Of a stretch of 64,000 bases of DNA, positions 28,220 to 37,416 are shown piece after piece. Source of the stretch: Kocuria turfanensis (lineage in GTDB: Bacteria > Actinomycetota > Actinomycetes > Actinomycetales > Micrococcaceae); assembly GCF_001580365.1 (NCBI RefSeq), contig NZ_CP014480.1, forward strand, positions 1,489,008-1,553,007. The letters are read 5' to 3'. Each line of letters starts with the position of its first letter. Positions within the stretch are counted from its first letter, which is position 1. The notes beneath the pieces were generated by a model. The model did not search any database. It had not been told where the DNA came from and was given only the letters and a program-made list of their open reading frames with translations. The position numbers and the translations under genes are program-made.

Positions 28220-28318
28220 ACTCCCTTCGCCGGTGCTAACCGGAGCAGGTTCGAGGGTCTGCGGTGATCCGCACTCTCAGCGCTGTGCCGCCGTTGCCGG
28301 CGGGGTGCGCTCCCCTGT
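28220..28318 (-). promoter_or_regulatory. TPP riboswitch (THI element)
   Basis: Read on the minus strand: GGGGAGC at the 5' side, then GCTGAGAG (the conserved CUGAGA pyrimidine-sensor bulge, 28274-28281). ACCCTCGAACCTG, CTCCGGTTAGCACCGG and CGAAGGGAG (about 28220-28262) form the pyrophosphate-sensor helix. TPP binding should shut off the downstream ykoE-ykoD-ykoC operon. Confidence 0.93.
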
Positions 28319-28368
28319 CGTTTCAGTGGCACCGAGTCTACCCCTCCCCTGGCCGCACTGCCGCACGC

Positions 28369-28582
28369 GCTGTCACCGGGACCGTCCCCCGCGCTGCCGC
28401 CAGGACCGTCACCGGGACCGTCGCCCGCACTTCCGCCAGGACCGTCACCGGGACCGTCCCCCGCGCTGCCGCCAGGACCGTCACCGGGACCGTCGCCCGC
28501 ACTTCCGCCAGGACCGTCACCGGGACCGTCGCCCGCACTTCCGCCAGGACCGTCACCGGGACCGTCGCCCGCACTTCCGCCC
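28369..28582. repeat. 36-bp mini-satellite, about 5.9 copies of two unit types
   Basis: Full units start at 28381, 28417, 28453, 28489 and 28525, with a 12-bp partial before and a 22-bp partial after. Each has a constant ACCGTCACCGGG part and a 24-bp part in two versions: type A (CCCGCGCTGCCGCC) or type B (GCCCGCACTTCCGCC). The order is A-B-A-B-B-B. It is contiguous, without spacers, so it is not a CRISPR array. It lies directly upstream of the TPP riboswitch, where the ykoE promoter must be. Otherwise the 600-bp gap holds only the riboswitch and a terminator. Confidence 0.93.
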
Positions 28583-28643
28583 GGGCTGCCGACCGCACGT
28601 CAGCCCTTCCGTCCATGCCGCGGCGCGTCCACCGGACGACGAA

Positions 28644-28692
28644 GGGGCCCGTCCGTCCGGGCACCGATGCGGTGTCCGGACGGACGGGCCCC
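28644..28692 (-). terminator. Strong hairpin terminator after the DUF4235 gene
   Basis: Perfect 17-bp arms GGGGCCCGTCCGTCCGG and CCGGACGGACGGGCCCC around a 15-nt loop, 22 bp past the DUF4235 stop. It insulates the ykoE promoter region. Confidence 0.85.
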
Positions 28693-28714
28693 CTCGCGAG
28701 GTGGCCGCCGGGGA

Positions 28715-28993
28715 TCAGACCTCGGCCTGGCTGGAGGCCTTGGGGTTGTTCCGGGGCTTGTTCTCCATCTTCGCCACCTGGCGGGAGATCGCGACCTTGA
28801 TCACCGTGCCGACGAGGCCGGTCACGAGCGACCATATGATGATGCCGGTCCACGCCTCGTCCGGGTCCGGGTTCTTGGCGGGGGGCGGGTCCCCCGTGAT
28901 GCGCGTCCACGCGGCACCGAGCACCTTGTGCGAGAGCGCCACGCCGCCCAGCGAGAGGCCGGTGCCGGCGAGTTCGAGGATCTTCGTGTTCAT
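28715..28993 (-). CDS. DUF4235 small membrane protein
   Basis: 92 residues with two hydrophobic stretches (about 8-25 and 50-68) separated by WTRITGDPPPAKNPDPDEAW, the conserved centre of DUF4235. The tail is basic and hydrophilic. Function is unknown; the family is confined to actinobacteria. AAGGAG precedes the ATG. It follows the Mrp operon on the same strand after about 57 bp but has its own ribosome site and a strong terminator. Confidence 0.85.
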   Translation of the reverse strand: MNTKILELAGTGLSLGGVALSHKVLGAAWTRITGDPPPAKNPDPDEAWTGIIIWSLVTGLVGTVIKVAISRQVAKMENKPRNNPKASSQAEV

Positions 28994-29050
28994 GGACTGC
29001 TGCTCCTTGTCGTCGGGGCGGCGCGGATGCGCCCGTCGATCGTGCCCAGC

Positions 29051-29563
29051 CTAACGCGTCCTCCCGGATCCGTCAGTCTGCTGTCCGTCGGCGCGCTGCC
29101 CGTCCGCGTTCGGCGGCTCGGTGAGGATCGAGTCGCTGAGGGCCGCGTCGCTGAGGGCCGGCTCGGCGGGAGCAGGCTCGGCCGCGGCCGGTTCGCCGCC
29201 GCCCCGCTCGCCGGCACGGTTGAGCACCTCCTGCAGGTCGTCCTGCGTGAGGGTGGCCCGGTTGAGGTGCTTGGTGCGGTAGGTGGAACGTCCGACCATG
29301 TGCGCCGAGACGGGCACGGTGAGCAGCTGGAAGACCCAGCCGAGAATGATCAGCGGGATCATGACCGGGTCCCGGTTCTCCAGGGCGACGGCGGTGAGCA
29401 TGAGCAGCAGCCCGAACACCTGCGGCTTGGTCCCCGCATGCATGCGGGTCAGCAGGTCCGGGAAGCGGACCAGCCCGATCGCGGCGGCCAGGGACATCAG
29501 CGCTCCGAGGACCAGGCACACGGCCGCGGCGGCGTCCAGGACGGTGTCCAGCACGGGGCTCAC
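29051..29563 (-). CDS. mrpG: Mrp Na+/H+ antiporter subunit G
   Basis: 170 residues. Three membrane spans in the first 100 residues, with GLVRFPDLLTRMHAGTKPQVFGLLLML, the MnhG/PhaG signature. The C-terminal 60 residues are an Ala/Glu/Pro-rich extension not needed for the fold. A subunit of the multi-protein Na+(K+)/H+ antiporter. The GTG overlaps the mrpF stop (GTGA); last gene of the operon. Confidence 0.93.
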   Translation of the reverse strand: MSPVLDTVLDAAAAVCLVLGALMSLAAAIGLVRFPDLLTRMHAGTKPQVFGLLLMLTAVALENRDPVMIPLIILGWVFQLLTVPVSAHMVGRSTYRTKHLNRATLTQDDLQEVLNRAGERGGGEPAAAEPAPAEPALSDAALSDSILTEPPNADGQRADGQQTDGSGRTR

Positions 29564-29829
29564 TTCCCGTGCTCGGCGGTCTGGGTGGCGAAGCGCGCCA
29601 CCGTCACGGCGCCGATGAACCCCACCAGGGAGACGATCACCATGAGGATGAGGTTGTTGAGATGGCCGTGGTAGGCCATCTCCACGGCGAGCGACGCCGC
29701 CACGATGGCCAGCAGGACGTCGGTGGCCACCACCCGGTCCAGCAGCGACGGTCCCTTGGCCAGCCGGTACAGGGTGCCCGCGGCGGCCGCGCTGAGCAGC
29801 ACGGCGGCGACGGCCACGGCGATCTCCAT
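29560..29829 (-). CDS. mrpF: Mrp Na+/H+ antiporter subunit F
   Basis: 89 residues, three spans. YRLAKGPSLLDRVVATDVLL is the MnhF/PhaF signature and VSLVGFIGAVTVARF ends the protein. The start is either ATG at 29829 (TGATG junction with the mrpE stop) or the GTG one codon upstream; both keep it coupled. Small structural subunit of the Mrp complex. Confidence 0.93.
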   Translation of the reverse strand: MEIAVAVAAVLLSAAAAGTLYRLAKGPSLLDRVVATDVLLAIVAASLAVEMAYHGHLNNLILMVIVSLVGFIGAVTVARFATQTAEHGK

Positions 29830-30539
29830 CACGGGCGGTCCTCCTCGGTGGTCTGGGGGGTCTCGGTGGCCTGGGGGGTCTCGGCGGTCCCGGTGGGGAC
29901 GTCTCCTCGCCGGCCGCCGACGATCTGCTGCCCGGCCGTGACCGGGGAGCTGATCGCCGCGCTGTCCCGCTGCTCGGCCTCCGCCCCGCCTCCGCCGCGC
30001 CGTTCGGCCCGCAGAGCGGCGAGCTCCTCCCGTGTGCCCATGATGCGGATCCACGCGGCCTCGACCTGCCGCGCCGACCGCCGGAAGGACTCGGCCTCCT
30101 CGGGGGTGCGGACGTTGAGCGCGTGGAAGTAGAGGGTGGACCGGGCGCGGTCCACCTCCACGAGGATGGAGCCGGGGATCAGGGCCATGGTGTGGCCGGT
30201 GGCGGTGAGCAGCAGGTCCGAGCGCGTGCGCAGCTCCACGCCCACGACCGCGCTGCGGGCCCGCGGACCCACGAGGATCGCCACGAGCATGACGTCCACG
30301 CTGGCCTTGGCGACCTGCCACACGAAGGTCACGGCGAAGAGGGCGGACTGCAGCAGGTTGAACCGGCCCGAGAGCTGCACCGGGGGCAGGTAGAGCACCC
30401 AGGTCACGAGCAGCGCCAGCACCGCGCCGAACAGCAGGTTGCCGAGGCCGAAGTCGCCCCACAGGGCGCCCCACACGAGCACCAGCCACACCAGCAGCGG
30501 CAGCTCGACGAGCAGGGAGTTCTTGGGACGCGAGCTCAC
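29829..30539 (-). CDS. mrpE: Mrp Na+/H+ antiporter subunit E
   Basis: 236 residues. Two or three N-terminal spans are followed by the MnhE domain (VVGVELRTRSDLLLTATGHTMALIPGSILVEVD, then LYFHALNVRTPEEAESFRR). The last 70 residues are a low-complexity Gln/Thr/Glu tail, longer than usual. The GTG overlaps the mrpD stop. Confidence 0.92.
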   Translation of the reverse strand: MSSRPKNSLLVELPLLVWLVLVWGALWGDFGLGNLLFGAVLALLVTWVLYLPPVQLSGRFNLLQSALFAVTFVWQVAKASVDVMLVAILVGPRARSAVVGVELRTRSDLLLTATGHTMALIPGSILVEVDRARSTLYFHALNVRTPEEAESFRRSARQVEAAWIRIMGTREELAALRAERRGGGGAEAEQRDSAAISSPVTAGQQIVGGRRGDVPTGTAETPQATETPQTTEEDRP

Positions 30540-32176
30540 GGGGCCTCCTCCACCACGGGGCGGGGAACCGATCCGGGGTCCAGGACGGCCGCGACGTAGT
30601 GCTCGGGGCGGACGAGGTTCTCCGCCGCGTTGTCGGCGAGCTGGAAGATCGGTCCGGCGAAGACGGTGAGGGCGACGCCCACCACGACGAGCGCGGAGGC
30701 GCCGCCGAGCATGGAGGGCGACATCAGCCGCACGTCGCCCTTGCCGGCGAACTGCCCCTCCTGGTCGTCGACGGATCCGGAGGTCAGGAGGAAGCGCGAG
30801 CCCGCCGGGACCGGGGCCAGCAGGATCGGGTCCGGGTACTCCGCGTCCTCCGGGGTGCGCAGGAACACGCGGTTCCACACGCGGATCATGGCCAGCAGGG
30901 TCAGCAGGGACACCGCCACGGAGCCCGCCACCAGCACGTACGCGAGCGGGTCGCCCTGGTTCACGCCGGCCTGCAGCAGCCCCGTCTTGCCGAGGAAGCC
31001 GGAGAACGGCGGGATGCCGCCCAGGTTCAGCGCGGGCACCAGGTAGAGCAGCGCCAGCAGCGGGGAGATCTTGGCCATGCCCGCGAGCCGGTCCACGTTG
31101 GTCGACCCGCCGCGGCGCTCGATCAGCCCGGCCACCAGGAACAGGCTGGTCTGGATCACGATGTGGTGGGCCACGTAGTAGACCGTGGCGGACAGCGCCT
31201 CCTGGCTGCCCACGGCCACCCCGAAGATCATGTAGCCGATGTGGCTGATGAGGGTGAAGGACAGCATGCGCTTGATGTCGATCTGGGCGAGCGCGCCCAG
31301 GATGCCCACCACCATGGTGAGCAGCGCCACCCACATCAGCAGGGTGTCGAGCCGCTCCCCGGGGAACAGCACGGTCTCCGTGCGGATGATCGAGTAGACG
31401 CCCACCTTCGTCAGCAGCCCGGCGAACACGGCGGTGACGGGGGCGGAGGCCGTCGGGTAGGAGTCCGGGAGCCAGAAGGACAGCGGGAACACCGCCGCCT
31501 TGATGCCGAAGGCGATGAGCAGCATGACGTGCAGCTGCATCTGGGTGCCCACCGGCAGGTCGGCGAGCTTCACGGAGAGGTCGGCCATGTTGATGGTGCC
31601 CGTGGCCGCGTAGACCATGGCGATGGTGATCAGGAAGAGCACCGAGGAGATCACGGAGACCACCACGTAGGTGACGCCCGTGCGGATCCGCTGGACCGTC
31701 CCGCCCATCGTCATGAGGACGTAGGACGCGGTGAGCAGGATCTCGAAGCCCACGTACAGGTTGAACAGGTCACCCGCGAGGAAGGCGTTGGAGACCCCGG
31801 CCACGAGGATGAGGAAGGAGGGGTGGAAGATCGAGATCGGGCCCTCCCTGTCGCCGTCGGCCACGCCCTGCCCGCTGGCGTAGACCAGCACCGCGAGCGA
31901 GACCACCGTGGAGACCACGAGCATCAGCGACGAGAGCTGATCGACGACCATGACGATGCCCCAGGGCGCCGCCCAGCCGCCCAGGTGAACGGCCTGGGGA
32001 CCGACGTCCCAGGTGCTCACCAGCACCGCGGCCTCGACCACGAGGGTGAGCACCAGGGAACCGATCGCCACGGCCCGCTGCAGCGCGTTGCGCCGCAGCA
32101 GCACGAGGCTCAGGGCCGCGCCCAGGAAGGGGATGATGACGGCCAGCGGAGCCAGCTGCGCGAGGTGGACGGTCAT
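30536..32176 (-). CDS. mrpD: Mrp Na+/H+ antiporter subunit D
   Basis: 546 residues, about 14 spans, homologous to NADH dehydrogenase subunits N/M/L. FHPSFLILVAGVSNAFLAGDLFNLYVGFE and KAAVFPLSFWLPDSYPTAS carry the conserved Glu and Lys of the proton path. AHHIVIQTSLFLVAGLIERRGGS is the second ion-channel helix. It is expected to carry H+ translocation with MrpA. The ATG overlaps the mrpC stop (ATGA). Confidence 0.94.
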   Translation of the reverse strand: MTVHLAQLAPLAVIIPFLGAALSLVLLRRNALQRAVAIGSLVLTLVVEAAVLVSTWDVGPQAVHLGGWAAPWGIVMVVDQLSSLMLVVSTVVSLAVLVYASGQGVADGDREGPISIFHPSFLILVAGVSNAFLAGDLFNLYVGFEILLTASYVLMTMGGTVQRIRTGVTYVVVSVISSVLFLITIAMVYAATGTINMADLSVKLADLPVGTQMQLHVMLLIAFGIKAAVFPLSFWLPDSYPTASAPVTAVFAGLLTKVGVYSIIRTETVLFPGERLDTLLMWVALLTMVVGILGALAQIDIKRMLSFTLISHIGYMIFGVAVGSQEALSATVYYVAHHIVIQTSLFLVAGLIERRGGSTNVDRLAGMAKISPLLALLYLVPALNLGGIPPFSGFLGKTGLLQAGVNQGDPLAYVLVAGSVAVSLLTLLAMIRVWNRVFLRTPEDAEYPDPILLAPVPAGSRFLLTSGSVDDQEGQFAGKGDVRLMSPSMLGGASALVVVGVALTVFAGPIFQLADNAAENLVRPEHYVAAVLDPGSVPRPVVEEAP

Positions 32177-32688
32177 CGGGCCCCCTCCCGCCGGGGCCCG
32201 GGGAGACCGGGCGTCTCGAGGTCCTCACCGAGGTCCTCGCCGAGGCCCTCGCCGGGGCCCTCGCCGCGGGGCGACTCCTCGAACTCGGTCGTCTCGGCGG
32301 GCACCTCGGCGTCGTCCTCCACGTCGTAGGAGGACTGCCGGGCCACGCGCCGGTCCTCCACGTCGTCCTGGATCTCGTCGCGGCGGCCGAGCACCCAGGA
32401 GCGGTAGATCATCCCGAGCAGGAACGCGGTGACGGCCAGCGAGATGACGATGGCGGTGAGGATCAGCGCCTGGGGCAGCGGATCGCTGTAGTCCTCCGCG
32501 GCGATCGAGCCGTCGTAGAGCGGGGCGAAGCCGGGGACGCCGCCCGCGTGCAGGATCAGCAGGTTCGTGCCGTTGGTGAGCAGCATCAACCCGAGCAGCA
32601 CCCGGGTGAGCGAGCGCTCGAGCAGGAGGTACACCCCCACGGCGTAGAGCACGCCCATCACGACCAGCAGGGTCAGGTTCACGCTCAT
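32173..32688 (-). CDS. mrpC: Mrp Na+/H+ antiporter subunit C
   Basis: 171 residues. The first 110 form the NuoK-like MnhC domain (GVYLLLERSLTRVLLGLMLLTNGTNLLIL, DPLPQALILTAIVISLA). The remaining 60 are a highly acidic cytoplasmic tail with degenerate GE(G/D)LGED repeats, which is unusual for MrpC. Start overlaps the mrpAB stop. Confidence 0.93.
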   Translation of the reverse strand: MSVNLTLLVVMGVLYAVGVYLLLERSLTRVLLGLMLLTNGTNLLILHAGGVPGFAPLYDGSIAAEDYSDPLPQALILTAIVISLAVTAFLLGMIYRSWVLGRRDEIQDDVEDRRVARQSSYDVEDDAEVPAETTEFEESPRGEGPGEGLGEDLGEDLETPGLPGPRREGAR

Positions 32689-35600
32689 CGGTGCTCGCTC
32701 CCTTCGTCGGGCCCCGCCCCGGCGGTCGTGACCGGGGTGGGTGAGGTCGCCGACGTCGCCACGGACGACCCCGCGGTGACCCGGCGCTGCCGGGTGACCC
32801 GGATGCGGGTGCCGCGTCCGGGCGTCCTCCGGCGCCGGCGCACGGCGTCCTCCTCGATCCGCTCGTCGATCCGCCCGCCCAGCGAGCGCAGGATGTCGAG
32901 GACGAGCCCGACGACGATCAGGTAGACCGCGACGTCGAAGACCAGTGCGGACACGAACTTCTCGTGGCCGAAGACCGGCAGCTCCACCTCCACGGTGTAG
33001 CTCTGCATCACGGAGCCGCCCAGGAACACCGGGGTGAGGGCGTAGAGGGCGGCGAGCGCCAGTCCCGTCCCCAGCATCGTGCCCGCGTTGATGGGGGTGG
33101 CGCGCTCCAGCTCGAAGCGCCCGCCGGCGAGGTAGCGCACGGTCAGGGCCAGTCCGGCCATCAGCCCGCCGGAGAACCCCCCGCCCGGGTCGTTGTGCCC
33201 GGCGATCAGCAGGTAGAGCGAGACCATCATGAACGTGTGGAAGAGCAGGCGGGTGACCACCTCGAAGATGATCGAGCGCCGTTCGGGCGCCAGGGTCCGC
33301 CCCGCCAGCAGGTAGGGATCCTCCGGGTCCTCGGGGGAGCGCCGGTCGACCACGGCGTCCAGCTGCGCGCCGGACGGGGCCACGGCCGCGGCGCTGCGCC
33401 GGCGCAGGATCCGCAGCTGCTCGGTGTCCGGGTCGTCGCCGGAGCGCACGATCCGGTCCCCGCGGCCGGTGACGAAGATCAGGGACGCCACACCGGTCGC
33501 GGCGAGCACCAGCACGGAGATCTCCCCGAAGGTGTCCCAGGCCCGGATGTCCACCAGGATGACGTTGACCACGTTCTGCCCGTCGCCCAGCTCGTAGGCC
33601 ATCCGCGGCAGCTCCAGGGAGATGGGCTCGGCCGTGCGCGAGGAGATGCTGAAGGCCGCCAGGGCCATCATGAACAGTCCGAAGGTCACCGCGATGGTGC
33701 CGCGCAGGAGCCGGCGCCCGGCGGGGTTGCGGTGCCACAGCGGCGCGGGCAGCGAGCGCAGCGCCAGCACGAACGCCACGAGCAGGATGGTCTCCACGAG
33801 CGTCTGGGTCAGGGCGAGGTCCGGGGCACCCTGCAGGGCGAACATCAGGGCCAGGCCGTAGCCCGTGACCGAGACCAGGAGCACGGCCAGGAAGCGCTTC
33901 TTCGCCAGGGGCACCAGCAGGGCCGCCACGACCATGGCCGCCCCGGCGATCAGCTGGGCCGGCCCGTCCGAGAGCCGCAGGGCGCCCAGCGGCGGGGTCT
34001 CCTCCACGACCAGGGCCACGAGGGGCACCACGATCGCGGTGACGAGGATGACCGAGAGGTAGAACATCAGCGAGCCGCGCTGGGTGCGCCCGGTGATCCA
34101 CACCGCGACCAGGTCCAGGACGTTGATGGTCCGCCGGTAGAGGAGCTCCCCGGGCGGCAGCGAGGGCAGCGCGCGCTGGAGATCGGCGACGGGGCGCCGG
34201 GCCAGGAACATCAGCAGCCCGCCCGCGACGACGACCGCCGACAGGGCCAGGGCCGGGGTGAACCCGTGCCACAGGGCGAGGTAGAACTCGTGCCCGCCCG
34301 GATCGGGGAACTGGTCCACGTAGGGCTGGAGCATGGCGTTGACCGGCTGCGGCCAGAGCCCGTACGCCACGGTGAGGCCGGAGAGCACGAGCGGGGCGGC
34401 CAGGAAGCCGGGCTCGACGCGCTCCATGTCGCTGATCACGGCCTTGCCGCCCACCCCGGCGTCGAGCTCGGAGAACTCCGCGGACTTCTGCGCGAAGCCG
34501 CCCCACAGGAAACGGGCGCTGTAGGCGAAGGTCAGGACCGAGCCCAGCACGAGACCGGCGAGGACCGTGGTCCCCGCGGCACTGTCCATGTCGTGGGCGA
34601 ACGCCGTCAGCACCGACTCCTTGGCCACGAAGCCGGCCAGCGGCGGCAGCCCTGCCATGGACGCGGCGGCCACGGCCGAGACGGCGAACAGCACCGGCAC
34701 CCGGTGCGCCAGCCCGGAGAGCCGCCGGATGTCGCGGGTGCCCGCGCGGTGGTCGATGATGCCGACCACGAGGAACAGCGTGGCCTTGAACAGGCCGTGC
34801 GCCAGGAGCATGGCCATGCCCGCCTGCGCGGTGTCGGCCGCGCCCCGGCCCACGACGACGACGAGGAAGCCGAGCTGGCTCACGGTGCCGTAGGCGAGGA
34901 TGAGCTTGAGGTCGTACTGCCTCAGCGCGGCCCAGCCGCCGAAGAGCATCGTGCCCAGGCCCAGGACCATCACCGTGGGCTGCCACAGCGCCGTCTCGGC
35001 GTAGCCGGGGGCGAACCGGGCCACCAGGTAGACGCCGGCCTTGACCATGGCGGCGGCGTGCAGGTACGCGGACACGGGCGTGGGTGCGGCCATCGCGGCG
35101 GGCAGCCAGAAGTGCAGCGGGATCAGGGCGGACTTGGTCGCGGCGCCCACGAGGAGCAGCAGCACCGCCACGTCCACCAGAGTGCCGCGCTGGGCCAGCT
35201 CGGGGGCCGCCGCGAGCACCTCGGAGATCCGGTAGGTGCCGGCGGCCTGTCCCAGCATCACGATGCCCACGAGCATGGTCAGCCCGCCGGCCGTGGTCAG
35301 CACGAGCGCCTGCAGGGCCGCGCGCCGGGCGGACAGCCGGGCCCGGCTGTAGCTGATGAGCAGGAAGGACAGGACGGTGGTGATCTCCCAGAAGACGAAC
35401 AGCACGAGCATGTCGTCGGCGGTCACCAGTCCGAACATGGCCCCGGCGAACGCGAGCAGCTGGGCCCCGAAGCCCCCGAGGTCACCGGCGCCGGGCTTGA
35501 AGTAGTGGGCGCAGTAGAAGAGGACCAGGGAGCCGGCCCCGAGCACGAGCAGGGACATGGTCCAGGCCAGGGCGTCCATCCGCAGGACCAGGTCCAGGCC

Positions 35601-35795
35601 CAGGGAGGGGATCCACTCCGCCCCCTCGGTCCATCCGCCGTCCGGGCCGTACACGCGCGGGGCGGAGGCCAGCAGCCACAGGAAGCCGGCGAGGGGAACC
35701 GCCGCCAGCAGGTAGAAGGCGCTGCGTCCCATCCGCGCGAACAGCAGGGGCGCGACCGCGGCCACCACTGCGTGGAGCAGGAGCACAGCGGTCAT
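32685..35795 (-). CDS. mrpA: Mrp Na+/H+ antiporter fused subunits A and B
   Basis: 1036 residues. The N-terminal 770 or so are MrpA, NuoL-like, with SYSRARLSARRAALQALVLTTAGGL, KSALIPLHFWLPAAMAAPTPVSAYLHAA and HALFKATLFLVVGIIDHRAGTR-type blocks, then the DUF4040/MbhD-like and MbhE-like parts. From about residue 840, FEVVTRLLFHTFMMVSLYLL and HNDPGGGFSGGLMAGLAL form a complete MnhB domain. A separate mrpB gene is absent, so it is a natural MrpAB fusion as in other actinobacteria. GGAGG 6 nt upstream fixes the ATG. First gene of mrpAB-C-D-E-F-G. Confidence 0.94.
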   Translation of the reverse strand: MTAVLLLHAVVAAVAPLLFARMGRSAFYLLAAVPLAGFLWLLASAPRVYGPDGGWTEGAEWIPSLGLDLVLRMDALAWTMSLLVLGAGSLVLFYCAHYFKPGAGDLGGFGAQLLAFAGAMFGLVTADDMLVLFVFWEITTVLSFLLISYSRARLSARRAALQALVLTTAGGLTMLVGIVMLGQAAGTYRISEVLAAAPELAQRGTLVDVAVLLLLVGAATKSALIPLHFWLPAAMAAPTPVSAYLHAAAMVKAGVYLVARFAPGYAETALWQPTVMVLGLGTMLFGGWAALRQYDLKLILAYGTVSQLGFLVVVVGRGAADTAQAGMAMLLAHGLFKATLFLVVGIIDHRAGTRDIRRLSGLAHRVPVLFAVSAVAAASMAGLPPLAGFVAKESVLTAFAHDMDSAAGTTVLAGLVLGSVLTFAYSARFLWGGFAQKSAEFSELDAGVGGKAVISDMERVEPGFLAAPLVLSGLTVAYGLWPQPVNAMLQPYVDQFPDPGGHEFYLALWHGFTPALALSAVVVAGGLLMFLARRPVADLQRALPSLPPGELLYRRTINVLDLVAVWITGRTQRGSLMFYLSVILVTAIVVPLVALVVEETPPLGALRLSDGPAQLIAGAAMVVAALLVPLAKKRFLAVLLVSVTGYGLALMFALQGAPDLALTQTLVETILLVAFVLALRSLPAPLWHRNPAGRRLLRGTIAVTFGLFMMALAAFSISSRTAEPISLELPRMAYELGDGQNVVNVILVDIRAWDTFGEISVLVLAATGVASLIFVTGRGDRIVRSGDDPDTEQLRILRRRSAAAVAPSGAQLDAVVDRRSPEDPEDPYLLAGRTLAPERRSIIFEVVTRLLFHTFMMVSLYLLIAGHNDPGGGFSGGLMAGLALTVRYLAGGRFELERATPINAGTMLGTGLALAALYALTPVFLGGSVMQSYTVEVELPVFGHEKFVSALVFDVAVYLIVVGLVLDILRSLGGRIDERIEEDAVRRRRRTPGRGTRIRVTRQRRVTAGSSVATSATSPTPVTTAGAGPDEGSEHR

Positions 35796-36066
35796 CAGGC
35801 GCCTCCGGAGGTCGGGGAAGGGATCGGCGGACGGGCGTCGTGGGGTCCGGACGCGGGCACGGAGGACCGGTGCAGGCACAGGAATTCCGGGGCGCGCCCG
35901 GGGGATCCAGCCTACCAAAGGGGCCCCACGGCCCTCCGCGGAGGCCCGCGGCCAAGACCTGGACGTGCCCGGTCAATTGCCTGGGCATTCGCTCCGCGAC
36001 GCCGGGACAACGAGTTCCGGCGAGGCCGACGCCCCGGCGGGGCACCGCGGGCCTAGCATGACTGCC

Positions 36067-37416
36067 ATGGACACCGCGCCCCCTGGTTCGCCCTCCCCGC
36101 CGTCCGCTCCGCCCGCGGAGCCCTTCACGCCCCGCCGCTCCCACGTGTGGGCCTGGAGCCTGTGGGACGCCGGGTCCGCGGCCTTCAACGCCGTGATGAC
36201 CACCTTCGTGTTCACCGTCTACCTCACCGGCGACCCCTTCGGCGGGGAGGACCACGCCTCCCAGGTGCTGGGCTTCGGGATCGGCGCCGCGGGCGTCGTC
36301 GTGGCCCTGCTCGCCCCCGTGGTCGGGCAGCGCAGCGACGGCGCCGGGCGCCGGAAGCTGTGGCTGGGCGTCAACACGATGCTCACCGCGCTGCTCACCG
36401 CGCTGTGCTTCCTGGTCTACCCGCAGTACCCGTTCCTCTACCTGGGTGTCGCGCTGCTGGCGCTGGCCAACGTCTTCGACGAGTTCGCCGTGGTCAACTA
36501 CAACGCGATGCTTCCCGGCATCGCGGGCCGCGAGCACATCGGCCGGGTGAGCGGGCAGGGCTGGGCGCTGGGCTACTTCGGCGGGATCGTGGCGCTGTCG
36601 ATCGTCCTGTTCGGCTTCGTGAGCCCCGGGTTCCTCGGCATCCCCGAGGAGGACGCGCTCAACGTGCGCGCCGTCGCACTGTTCTCGGGCCTGTGGATCG
36701 CCCTGTTCTCGATCCCCGTCCTGCTCGCGGTGCCCGAGATCCGCCCCGCGCACCGGGGCCCGCGCCCGTCCGTGGCCCGCTCCTACCGGCAGCTGTGGGC
36801 GACCCTGCGCGAGCTGTACCGGGACGCCCCGCAGACGCTGTGGTTCCTGCTCTCCTCCGCCGTGTTCCGGGACGGGCTCAACGCGGTGTTCACGTTCGGC
36901 GGCGTCATCGCGGCCGGGACCTTCGGCTTCACCCTCACCGAGGTCATCGTCTTCGCGATCGTCGGGAATGTGGCCGCCGGCGTGGGAGCGCTCGCGGGCG
37001 GACAGCTCGACGACCGGGTGGGCCCCAAGCGCGTCATCGTCGCCTCCCTGGTCTGCATTCTGCTGGCGGGGACCCCGCTGCTGTTCCTGGACGGCACGGC
37101 CGCCTTCTGGGTCTGCGGGCTGCTGCTGTGCCTGTTCGTGGGTCCGGCGCAGTCGGCCTCCCGGACGTTCCTGGGCAGGCTCACCCGCACCGGCCACGAG
37201 GGCGCCCTGTACGGCCTCTACGCCACCACGGGCCGGGCCGTGAGCTTCCTGGCGCCCACCCTGTTCGCCGTGTTCGTCTCCGTGCTCGGCGCCCAGCGCT
37301 GGGGGATCCTGGGCATCCTGCTGGTGATCGGCGCGGGCCTGCTCCTGCTCCTCGGCGCCCGGGACCCCGAGCGCGCCCGGGGCCTCGGCGGCGCGGGGAC
37401 CGCGCAGGGCACCTGA
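36067..37416 (+). CDS. MFS transporter, UMF1-type
   Basis: 449 residues, 12 spans. The opening WSLWDAGSAAFNAVMTTFVFTVYL and AVVNYNAMLPGIAGREHIGRVSGQGWALGYFGG are characteristic of the UMF1/Atg22-like MFS family, which includes vacuolar amino-acid exporters of fungi. Bacterial substrates are unknown. TAGCAT (36054-36059) stands 7 nt before the ATG at 36067; an ATG three codons upstream overlaps that box, so I prefer the later one. Divergent from the mrp operon; converges on dcd. Confidence 0.85.
   Translation: MDTAPPGSPSPPSAPPAEPFTPRRSHVWAWSLWDAGSAAFNAVMTTFVFTVYLTGDPFGGEDHASQVLGFGIGAAGVVVALLAPVVGQRSDGAGRRKLWLGVNTMLTALLTALCFLVYPQYPFLYLGVALLALANVFDEFAVVNYNAMLPGIAGREHIGRVSGQGWALGYFGGIVALSIVLFGFVSPGFLGIPEEDALNVRAVALFSGLWIALFSIPVLLAVPEIRPAHRGPRPSVARSYRQLWATLRELYRDAPQTLWFLLSSAVFRDGLNAVFTFGGVIAAGTFGFTLTEVIVFAIVGNVAAGVGALAGGQLDDRVGPKRVIVASLVCILLAGTPLLFLDGTAAFWVCGLLLCLFVGPAQSASRTFLGRLTRTGHEGALYGLYATTGRAVSFLAPTLFAVFVSVLGAQRWGILGILLVIGAGLLLLLGARDPERARGLGGAGTAQGT

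Noticed and set aside
28369..28582. CRISPR array
   Set aside because: Units are contiguous 36-bp repeats of two near-identical types with no unique spacers and no cas genes nearby.
28264..28800. Protein of RTVTGTVARTSA repeats
   Set aside because: The frame runs through the TPP riboswitch, the mini-satellite and a terminator, has no ribosome site, and its complement is equally open.
32964..36056. Open frame of 1030 codons antisense to mrpAB
   Set aside because: Mirror of a conserved membrane protein gene; Gly/Gln/His-rich with no domain and no ribosome site.
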